Below are positions 8,606-15,378 of a stretch of 50,185 nucleotides of DNA, in pieces. Source of the stretch: Paenibacillus sp. 32O-W (GTDB lineage Bacteria > Bacillota > Bacilli > Paenibacillales > NBRC-103111). The position numbers and the translations under genes are program-made. The number at the start of each line of letters is the position of its first letter. Positions within the stretch are counted from its first letter, which is position 1. The notes under the pieces are model-generated. The model was not told where the DNA came from. It was given only the letters and a program-made list of their open reading frames with translations, and did no database searches. The stretch lies in NCBI RefSeq assembly GCF_007679495.1, contig NZ_VEGP01000041.1, positions 1 to 50,185 on the forward strand, read 5' to 3'.

Positions 8606-10120
8606 TTATAACAAAGGAGATAACAAACGCGCTGCTTGATCAAGCATGCGCTCGGAAGAAGTACGATGCATATGATCTTCCAAACGATATGGAGTAGCCT
8701 CGGCGAGATCCCGTTCGAATTGTTCCGTAAGCTCCCGGGCCACATCAGAATGATACATCACTGCACACACTTCGTAGTTTAAACGGTAACTACGGAGATC
8801 GTAGTTGGAAGAACCCACTTCGGCAATCTCGCCATCGATAATCATGACTTTGGCGTGCAATACCCCTTTGTTGTACTGAAACACATTGATCCCTGCTTCC
8901 ACGAGTTCGCCATAATACGTACGGCTTGCAGCGCCTGCAACTTTAGGAATCACTTGGCGCGGCACCAGTAATCTCACTCGAACGCCACGCGCCGCGGCTG
9001 TTTTGATGGCCATCATGATATCCGCATCGGGTATAAAATAAGGGTTGGTCACGTCGATGGTTCGGGTCGCCTGCGTCAGGCAGATGAAATGCATTTCCCG
9101 AATGACCGGAGTAGGCAGCCCGGGATTGCCTTCGAATATCTGTATATAGACGTTATGCGAATCCTTGGATGGGGAAGCTTTTCCCATGTGGGTGCCTTCC
9201 ATCGTTCCCAGCTCCGATCCCCATTCCCATCCGTATCCTCGTTCTGTTTTGCCGGATGGAAATGGATGAATGGCTTTATCGTCAGAAAGTTGAGCCGATT
9301 CAGGGAGAAATTTTGCCTTTCTCGTTGAATGGAGCATGTCCGGTGACGCCATTTTCCAGTGAGCCTCAAAAACGGCTTTCACATCATCCGCTGTTTCGCC
9401 GGTTAACCGCATATGAGTGTCGCGCCAAAAATCGACATCCGGCTTCATTCCGGTATACTCGTCCCCAACGTTGATTCCTCCCATGAAGGCTTCCTTTCCG
9501 TCGACGATGACGATCTTGCAATGATCCCGGTATGTCAAGTTGGATAGTACCCAGGGGAATCGCAAGGGAAAGATGGTCCTGCATTCAATGCCTGCTTCCA
9601 TCATCCGGCGAACCGTATGTTTGGGAAATGACCGGCTTCCCCAGCCATCCCTTATAAAACGAATGTTCACACCGGATAAAGCCCGGTCAATCAGCACATC
9701 TGTGATACGTTTACCGATATGGTCATTCCGGTATATGTAATATTCAAGATCGATTGTCTTTTGTGCGGCCTGAATTGATTGAAGGAGTTTTCCGTAGGTT
9801 TCCATCCCGTTCGTGAGGATTTGGACGTAACCGGTTCGAAGGCCACTGACAGACAAAGGTTGCAAAGCCCGAGCGATAACAAAAGCGGAGTCACCACATG
9901 CTGGAGGCAACGCTATCGGGTTATTGTGCGAAGAAACGAGCTTGTCCCGCCGCATTTGCACAGGATTCGTTACGAACAGGTAACAAACGAATCCGATAAT
10001 CGGTAATACAAGTCCGACTGATATCCAAGTTAACGCTTTGGCGGGGCGGCGCACCTCCCGAACCGCAATAATGATCAATAGTGCCGTATTTACTAGCCAT
10101 AATCCTGCTATCCATGCCAA
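8606..10120 (-). CDS. cls: Cardiolipin synthase (phospholipase D family)
   Basis: 504 residues with the standard bacterial cardiolipin-synthase plan: two N-terminal membrane segments (residues about 3-20 and 30-52), then two phospholipase-D catalytic motifs, the first in YRDHCKIVIVDGKEAFMGG (about residue 200) and the second in VLHAKVMIIDGEIAEVGSSN (about residue 420). It condenses two phosphatidylglycerols into cardiolipin at the membrane. Cls genes accompany DUF1657 genes on mobile spoVA operons that raise spore heat resistance in Bacillus; here a DUF1657 gene lies directly upstream. No lesion is visible. Confidence 0.93.
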   Translation of the reverse strand: MAWIAGLWLVNTALLIIIAVREVRRPAKALTWISVGLVLPIIGFVCYLFVTNPVQMRRDKLVSSHNNPIALPPACGDSAFVIARALQPLSVSGLRTGYVQILTNGMETYGKLLQSIQAAQKTIDLEYYIYRNDHIGKRITDVLIDRALSGVNIRFIRDGWGSRSFPKHTVRRMMEAGIECRTIFPLRFPWVLSNLTYRDHCKIVIVDGKEAFMGGINVGDEYTGMKPDVDFWRDTHMRLTGETADDVKAVFEAHWKMASPDMLHSTRKAKFLPESAQLSDDKAIHPFPSGKTERGYGWEWGSELGTMEGTHMGKASPSKDSHNVYIQIFEGNPGLPTPVIREMHFICLTQATRTIDVTNPYFIPDADIMMAIKTAAARGVRVRLLVPRQVIPKVAGAASRTYYGELVEAGINVFQYNKGVLHAKVMIIDGEIAEVGSSNYDLRSYRLNYEVCAVMYHSDVARELTEQFERDLAEATPYRLEDHMHRTSSERMLDQAARLLSPLL

Positions 10121-10173
10121 GAAAATCAGCCTCCCAATCCTGTCGTCTACGAGGGAATAAAGATAAAGGGGCA

Positions 10174-10200
10174 GCCATGCCGAGAAAAGATCGGCATGGC
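10174..10200. terminator. Hairpin terminator between DUF1657 and cls
   Basis: GCCATGCCGA and TCGGCATGGC form a perfect 10-bp stem with a 7-base loop, followed on the plus strand by CTTTTTAG. On the minus strand the tail is weaker, so it may only attenuate read-through from the DUF1657 gene into cls. Confidence 0.6.
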
Positions 10201-10204
10201 CTTT

Positions 10205-10411
10205 TTAGAACCCTTTATACTGCGGTTCTTCCTGTTCAATTTGTTGTATCCGTGGAGTGACCTGGTCAATGATGTTTTGTGTCTGTTGCGCTGCATTTGT
10301 GAACGTGGTTTTGGCCTGCTGGTTTTGTGTATTTAACGCAAACTGTTCAAAGCTGGCCTGTGCGCTTTTTAATGAAGCTACAGCTGTTTTCACTTGAGAA
10401 GCTACCGTCAT
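10205..10411 (-). CDS. DUF1657 small spore-associated protein
   Basis: 68 residues from ATG 10411, chosen for the excellent AGGAGGTGATCAAC just before it. The sequence (MTVASQVKTAVASLKSAQAS...) is an alpha-helical, Gln/Ala-rich DUF1657 protein. Such genes are found in pairs inside mobile spoVA operons together with cls and YetF-like genes and are expressed in the forespore. Its exact function is unknown. Here it sits upstream of cls without spoVA genes, which suggests a reduced derivative of such an operon. Confidence 0.85.
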   Translation of the reverse strand: MTVASQVKTAVASLKSAQASFEQFALNTQNQQAKTTFTNAAQQTQNIIDQVTPRIQQIEQEEPQYKGF

Positions 10412-10499
10412 GTTGATCACCTCCTGAAATGGCATCCATATGTAATATGTCAACCCGTCAGAAAAATAATGAATGGTAAAATTTGGTGATTGGCTATTG

Positions 10500-11006
10500 T
10501 CAGGGGTTAGAGTCTTCCTGAAAAGACTTACCGCAATCTATGCCCTTCTTGGCAATGTTTGAAGCCAGCAAATACAGCCCAACATAGATAGGAAAAGAAT
10601 AGGTATGTTTCCAGTGAACGGGGTGGTATAAATCGGCCATTTGTGAGACCGGCTCGGCCACAAAAGCGGAAAATCCCCCAAATAGGAGAGCTTTGAACAA
10701 CGGATGTATGCCAGACTTGTACTGGAGTAAGAACATAACCGTGACGGGAAGAAGTGAAAAATTCCAAGGAAAATTGGCCGGCATGAACGGTATGACCTCC
10801 CAGTGATAATGCCAAAGTCCCATGGCAATCCCAAGCTTGTCCAGCCACGACGACACGATAATCATCGTAAACCCGGATAGGAGAAACTGTCCCGTAGCTC
10901 TCTTATCCCGAAATCCGATCCAAAATAGCCAGGGGCATATCGATAAACCTACTCCCAACCACCATTGTCGCGTAAATAGTACGTGAGTGCGCCAAATGTC
11001 AGTCAT
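10500..11006 (-). CDS. CBO0543-like membrane protein
   Basis: 168 residues, mostly membrane: about five hydrophobic segments (residues 17-30, 37-55, 83-95, 105-122, 140-155). The pattern LGIAMGLWHYHWEVIPFMP with Trp/His-rich loops matches the Bacillales membrane-protein group labelled CBO0543, whose function is unknown. No good ribosome-binding site precedes the ATG, so the start is tentative. It lies on the same strand as the DUF1657 gene 89 bases downstream, consistent with a shared sporulation context. Family recognition is from memory. Confidence 0.7.
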   Translation of the reverse strand: MTDIWRTHVLFTRQWWLGVGLSICPWLFWIGFRDKRATGQFLLSGFTMIIVSSWLDKLGIAMGLWHYHWEVIPFMPANFPWNFSLLPVTVMFLLQYKSGIHPLFKALLFGGFSAFVAEPVSQMADLYHPVHWKHTYSFPIYVGLYLLASNIAKKGIDCGKSFQEDSNP

Positions 11007-11143
11007 ATTGCGGTGTGCTTAGACAATCAATTGATAGGCTTGTTCGTTTACATGATGAATCTAATTTTCGTCCACCGATGCCACCCCTTTCCGTTATCCG
11101 GATACCGATCATTTTTCATTCGATATGTGCCTGCTTTGCCTCT

Positions 11144-11617
11144 TTATATACGCGAGTTTCCATACAGTATATTCGACGTTACAAATACACCAACCGGCGG
11201 CAACGAAGTTGAAGGCGGTTGCGGTGGGATATAGCCGCTATACCCCGCCAAGTTTATATCAGTTGTCGCTACCCAGGTTCCATATTCGCCCGCTTGTAAA
11301 GAGGGGGGGAGCATCTGCAGACGTCCGGTGAGAACCAAATGCCGAAGTTGAATCTTGACATCGTCATAGATGGTTAAATGGCCGGAGTAGGAGGCGTAGG
11401 GGGAATGAAACATGATCTGCTGCGCGCTTTCATTCCAGCTTCCTTCAATTGAAATCGGCGTTCCGCGAAATTGGATGGTGCCCTGAATTTGTTGATCCGG
11501 CAAAACACGCATCACGAGTTTGCCCCACACAATCGGTCTTCCGGCGACAGATGCATGAACTCCCCATATGGATAAGGGAGGTAAACTCTTTGTACTTGTT
11601 TGAGCCGCAATGGACAT
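11144..11617 (-). CDS. Hypothetical beta-rich protein
   Basis: 157 residues, start supported by GAGGAG 10 bases upstream. I do not recognise a family. The sequence alternates short hydrophobic strands (GKLVMRVLPDQQIQGTIQFR, HLTIYDDVKIQLRHLVLTG) with Gly/Pro turns and has a Pro-rich C-terminal third (YIPPQPPSTSLPPVG), suggesting a beta-sandwich and a flexible tail. There is no signal peptide or membrane segment. It lies in the spore-gene run, so a coat or spore-associated role is conceivable but unproven. Confidence 0.6.
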   Translation of the reverse strand: MSIAAQTSTKSLPPLSIWGVHASVAGRPIVWGKLVMRVLPDQQIQGTIQFRGTPISIEGSWNESAQQIMFHSPYASYSGHLTIYDDVKIQLRHLVLTGRLQMLPPSLQAGEYGTWVATTDINLAGYSGYIPPQPPSTSLPPVGVFVTSNILYGNSRI

Positions 11618-12124
11618 GATTTACCACTCCTCAAAGTTGGATCACGTCATTATATGCGTCCTCGGCAAAAATGCCAGTCACTGGCCATGAATTCTTTACA
11701 GATAGCCGAACCTGATCAAGTAAAAGAAGTGGACCCCTTATATTGGTTGATTCTTAATGCAGACAGGTTTCGAACAGAATTGTTTCAACCCATCCCAGTT
11801 GCCCCAGATGCAATTTTTACATCGATTCGGTTGTCTTGGGGTAGAGATAGCCCGGTTTTCAACGCTTGTACTGAATGTTAGTGACATGCAGGTATCCGCC
11901 TTTCCAAATTTATGCAAACAGCATTTAAGTTGTCCAGAAACGAATCATCCTATGCAGTTATCCGCATCGTGAAAGTTCCGCTTGGATTCGATCCCATCTA
12001 CCCTTGTCCCCTGCATACAAATATCAAAGACCGGAGCTGCCCATTTTGGGCAACAGCCGGCCTTTTGGTGGTCCTATTTCTCAGGATAAGTTGTCTTCGA
12101 AAATTATACAACGAATTTTCCAAC
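11618..12124. other. Gene-free stretch
   Basis: Apart from short unsupported frames without ribosome-binding sites, I see no gene here. The minus-strand region between the hypothetical 11144-11617 gene and the small-gene run at 12.1-12.7 kb may hold the promoter of the former, but I could not assign boxes. Confidence 0.4.
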
Positions 12125-12211
12125 TTACGCACGGAGCAAGTCGGACATTTTGTTTAATCGGAATGCGGTTTGCAGCATTTCCTCGCTCTTCGCCGGTTGC
12201 CCCTCTGTCAT
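12125..12211 (-). CDS. Very small protein (28 residues)
   Basis: ATG 12211 has a strong GAGGAGG 8 bases upstream and opens a 28-residue frame, MTEGQPAKSEEMLQTAFRLN..., ending LLRA. It is polar and probably helical. It follows two other small genes on the same strand (12519-12722 and 12276-12506), so it could be the last gene of a small operon. No family is recognised; the ribosome-binding site is the main support. Confidence 0.4.
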   Translation of the reverse strand: MTEGQPAKSEEMLQTAFRLNKMSDLLRA

Positions 12212-12275
12212 GGCCGCCACCTCCTCGGGACAAAACGAAGTATGAATCGGTTCGTTTAAAAAAACTTCCGGCATT

Positions 12276-12506
12276 CTACCTATGGCTCGAATCGCAAACA
12301 TTTTCCACGCACTGATTCTCCCAGTTGTTGCAGAAGTCCTCATATACTTGCTCTACTCCACAGTCGGATATCATGCGCCTGGCCAAAAAGTCGTACCAGA
12401 ACTGGTCGAAAGACAAGGGCATCCGGGTTCCATATTGGGAACGAAGGGTTAAATAACGGTCCCAGATTTTGATTCGGAATGCTGCCAATTCATCACATCG
12501 CTCCAT
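12276..12506 (-). CDS. Hypothetical small protein
   Basis: 76 residues rich in aromatic and charged amino acids (FDQFWYDFLARR, EDFCNNWENQC) with three Cys in the second half. AAAGGCG precedes the ATG by about 8 bases. It starts 12 bases after the stop of the upstream small gene, so the two are likely co-transcribed. No family is recognised. The size, Cys content and neighbourhood would suit a spore coat or forespore protein, but that is inference. Confidence 0.55.
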   Translation of the reverse strand: MERCDELAAFRIKIWDRYLTLRSQYGTRMPLSFDQFWYDFLARRMISDCGVEQVYEDFCNNWENQCVENVCDSSHR

Positions 12507-12518
12507 GTCGGTTCGCCT

Positions 12519-12722
12519 TTAAGCGGCGCTGGTGCCGCTGGGTATTTCTGATGTTTTCACTCTTTCTTCGGCCATCTTTTGAAATTGTTTCGCTCTTTCC
12601 AGATGAAAGGCACGCAATTGGTCTTGATACTGAGCCATTTTCACGTGCCAGTCGTACATTTGCCTGACATAAGCGGCGTGGTCATGCGTATACATGGGCA
12701 TTTCCTGTTTGATAAACTGCAT
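12519..12722 (-). CDS. Hypothetical small helical protein
   Basis: 67 residues with a strong AAGGAGG upstream. It is rich in Tyr, Met, Gln and His in its first half (MYTHDHAAYVRQMYDWHVKMA) and appears to be one long amphipathic helix or coiled coil to about residue 55, with a short Ser/Thr/Ala tail. It heads the run of small genes at 12.1-12.7 kb. The Tyr/Met/Gln-rich make-up resembles small spore-coat proteins, but I cannot name a family. Confidence 0.55.
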   Translation of the reverse strand: MQFIKQEMPMYTHDHAAYVRQMYDWHVKMAQYQDQLRAFHLERAKQFQKMAEERVKTSEIPSGTSAA

Positions 12723-12866
12723 TCGAAACCATTCCTCCTTGGTAGGTGAGTTTTGATGAACTTACAACACCAGTCTATGGCAGATGCATAGAAGTGAACA
12801 ACGGCATCCGCCCGGTTTCTGGTCATTTTTATCGGGTTGGTTGTCTATATGAGGCGGAAACACAGC

Positions 12867-12959
12867 CTTTTGGGGATACCGAAAAGCTCTGCTTTTCTTC
12901 AACTTAGTTATACCATTCTTTTTCATAAATGAGTCTAATTCACCTTCATAAACATGCAT
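12867..12959 (-). pseudogene. Fragment of ICE small protein (third copy)
   Basis: About 31 codons reading VYEGELDSFMKKNGITKLKK and then SRAFRYPQK match the C-terminal part of the small proteins at 26954-27244 and 40029-40316 (VYEGDLDAYMKKNGATELKE...YLYP). The rest of the gene is absent. It shows that a third copy of this ICE module once existed or was fragmented here, at the edge of the IS1634-like remnant. Confidence 0.75.
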
Positions 12960-13035
12960 TCATCACTTTATCTGCGATCCGCTTGAGACGCCTGCTACGA
13001 AGCCTCGGCGCTCTGCCGTGAAGCTGTTGATGTCT

Positions 13036-13463
13036 CAGGTACTCGGCGGTACCTGGCTACTGGATCAGTTTTGGAAGGAGTTTTTGGAGTTCGGCATCGA
13101 TTAGGCCTTCATAAGCGCTTGGCGGACCGGGAATTCCGAAGTGACGGTAGAACGCGCCATTTTGCCATGGTGGCCAATCATGTGCTTGATCCCGGCAGCA
13201 AGCTGGCAGCCGAAGACTGGGTGGATCGTGAAGTTGTCATTCCACAACTGTCGTCCTTCGATGTGCAGCACGGCTATCGGGCGATGGACTTCCTGCTGGA
13301 ATCCGACGAGCTTATTCAGCGTGAAGTGTTCCACAGCGTGGCCGGCCTGTTGGAAGTCGACTTGTCGCAAGTCGTCATCGGTTTCGCGGTCACCCGCGGC
13401 GAGTATTCCGATTCACCGCCGGGTATGGCCCGGCTTCAGGGAATCGTGGCATTACATTTGTAA
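13036..13463 (+). pseudogene. IS1634-like transposase remnant
   Basis: The N-terminal part of a DDE transposase similar to the IS1634 group. It reads VLGGTWLLDQFWKE, then after lesions FAMVANHVLDPGSKLAAEDW and YRAMDFLLESDELIQREVFH. A TAG at 13102-13104 replaces a coding triplet and there is a frameshift near 13155. The frame loses similarity after VAGLLEVDLS, so the catalytic DDE residues are missing. It is an old remnant; no terminal repeats were found. Confidence 0.65.
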
Positions 13464-14194
13464 GAAAAAGGAATCCATATGCAAATGCAAAATAAGTCTG
13501 CCCTTTACGCCATGGATTGGATACATAAATTGTTAAATTTAGCGGCATTAAGGAGATGCTAAATTACAAATGATTTATGAATACGTCAATGGATGCGATA
13601 ACATGCGATAACAAGTCGAATAGAAAATATAGCATACCATAAGGTTAAGCAGTAAACATTTCAAGATTGTATTGGAAGCTGCCAAAAAGCGTGAACAGGA
13701 ATTTCTTGCACCGTCTTTTTATTTTACCAACTCCCTGCCAACCTCCTCGTTTTCCATCCCGTAAAATATTTTTCTCGAAATCTTGCAACCGGAGTCCGAT
13801 TTTATCCCGAAAACGTAGCGGATAGTAGAGGGATAAATGTCGCCCTCATCGCTCCTTAACAACCAAATACAATCTTATCCGGTACGTTCCCCGCATGGCC
13901 ATGAAGGATAGCCACGTTGCAGGCGCGCCACGACCATTTTGTCGATTCTTGTTTTTGTATGCCTTGTTAGCAGAACCGATGGAATGCGAGCGATTTTGCC
14001 ATGCAATCAATGAATGGCGGTACCATTTAAGGCGAAGACCCATACGGAGGGATAATGATACTTCCGCCCAGCCATAGCTCATCGCAATGGGGGCGGCTTG
14101 CAGCGATCCTGGAAGAGGCTGACGCCTATGAGTACAGTTAACCACTGTCCGCTGGATAAGACTTTTAGGTATGCAACCAAAACAGAGGCGGAAA
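13464..14194. other. Gene-free stretch
   Basis: About 730 bases with no credible gene. A 133-codon minus-strand frame at 13846-14247 has no ribosome-binding site, an unusual composition and overlaps a terminator, so I do not accept it. The DNA is probably remnant sequence between the transposase fragment and the serine-recombinase unit. Confidence 0.45.
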
Positions 14195-14241
14195 CAGAGA
14201 TGCGCATAAGTGAAATTTTTCGGGTGCGCATCTCTGCTTTT
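14195..14241 (+). terminator. Rho-independent terminator
   Basis: CAGAGATGCGCA (14195-14206) pairs perfectly with TGCGCATCTCTG (14225-14236), followed by CTTTT. A 12-bp perfect stem with an 18-base loop immediately upstream of the SHOCT-like gene shields it from upstream transcription. Confidence 0.7.
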
Positions 14242-14271
14242 CAGCATGTCTGAATGATCGGGAGGTCGGGT

Positions 14272-14418
14272 ATGAACTCAAAGCTGATCAGATATAGCAT
14301 GCAAATTGCGATGATTAAACAGTTATTGAATCTCTCTTTAATCACTGAAAGTGAGTTCCATCAGATCAAGGGCAAAACCATGAGAGAGTACGGCATCATT
14401 TCGGACCTGACTTCATAA
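14272..14418 (+). CDS. Small SHOCT-like protein linked to serine recombinase
   Basis: 48 residues starting [20 protein letters not shown], with GGGAGG upstream. Its second half ([20 protein letters not shown]) has the pattern of the SHOCT-type small proteins that accompany large serine recombinases in clostridial and Bacillales ICEs: helix, 'L-I-T/S-E-E-E-F/Y', helix ending KYGI. It lies 71 bases upstream of the recombinase and was probably expressed with it. Its role is unknown; an accessory to excision or integration is plausible. Confidence 0.65.
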   Translation: MNSKLIRYSMQIAMIKQLLNLSLITESEFHQIKGKTMREYGIISDLTS

Positions 14419-14489
14419 TTTGCACATTTGTCGGTCCGCCCAACTCTTATTATACTGATGGCGAGTTAATAAGAATGGAGGATGAGGCT

Positions 14490-15011
14490 ATGGCGCTTGA
14501 AGTGGAAGTGATTAAAGCTAGCCGAAAAATAGCTGATCGAAACGGCGGGAAATCGTCGGATGTTCTCCGTGTTGCCCCATATGCCCGAGTAAGCACCGAC
14601 TCCGAGGAGCAGTTGAACAGCTACAAGTCGCAGGTCGCTTATTATACAGATCTCGTGAGCAAGCGCAGCGACTGGGTGTTGGTTGATATGTATGCGGACG
14701 AAGCGATTACCGGCACACAGGTGACGAAGCGCGTGGATTTCCAGCGCATGATTAACGACTGCATGGACGGAAAAATCGACATGGTCATCACGAAGTCCAT
14801 CTCCCGTTTTGCCAGAAACACGCTCGATACGCTGAAGTACGTCCGTATGCTAAAGGATAAGGGCGTTGCTGTATTTTTTGAAGACGAGAATATCAATACG
14901 CTGACGATGGACGGCGAGTTGGTCGGCTTCCAAAGCTGCTTGGGGTACGATTACGATCCGAGCACGAAGAAGAATCATCATCGGCACGGACGCCGATCCA
15001 GAGCAACCTAA
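14490..15011 (+). pseudogene. Large serine recombinase, truncated to N-terminal domain
   Basis: The frame begins at ATG 14490 with GGAGG 8 bases upstream. It carries the resolvase catalytic domain: [18 protein letters not shown] with the nucleophilic Ser, [24 protein letters not shown] with the active-site Arg residues, and the helix ending [16 protein letters not shown]. The recombinase zinc-ribbon and coiled-coil parts (about 350 residues) are missing. After DGEL the sequence jumps to LGYDYDPST, typical of a later domain start, then to unrelated sequence up to the right inverted-repeat arm. It was probably the integrase of one of the ICEs; no function remains. Confidence 0.8.
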
Positions 15012-15139
15012 TCCATACAAGCTGACCTTCGTATACAAAACCGGTTTTCATAACAGCGTTCAAGGCAAAACGTGCAGTCCATTTCAAAAAAAGTCGCTGA
15101 AAAATGAAGGGAGTGAATTGTGTCCCTATTCCGAGCACG

Positions 15140-15378
15140 ACACAGGTATACATCGAAGTTACGCAACAGACCGTCGACAAATACATGAAGGAATGGAGTG
15201 AAAAATGGTTTCCCAAAGACGAAGCGAAAGAGGGAAGGCTGCCGGAAGTTCAGAACTCATTACCGGAATTTTTGCGATAAATACTTCTTATGTTATTCGA
15301 GAAAATGAAGTGAGAGGCCCCGATCTGCGGGGCTTCTCCTCATCTTCTCGAATAACGAATTTCCTCTAATAAACGAAG
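15140..15378 (-). repeat. 239-bp inverted repeat, right arm (RIT element 3' end)
   Basis: Inverted, apparently identical copy of 1853-2091, carrying the detached last 47 codons of the third trio recombinase and the element end. Here three related 12-mers are seen: GTTATTCGAGAA (15292-15303), TTCTCGAATAAC (15345-15356) and GTTATCCGAGAA (15378-15389). The last lies in the virB4 coding sequence, 21 bases from the second. The crossover or insertion point is therefore probably between 15357 and 15377. Confidence 0.9.

Noticed and set aside
8518-8745. Small minus-strand frame near the end of cls
   Set aside because: It overlaps the conserved C-terminal coding region of cardiolipin synthase in another frame.
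9169-9474. Plus-strand frame inside cls
   Set aside because: Antisense to the catalytic core of cardiolipin synthase.
13846-14247. Minus-strand frame of 133 codons
   Set aside because: No ribosome-binding site, unusual composition, and it runs through a perfect terminator stem.
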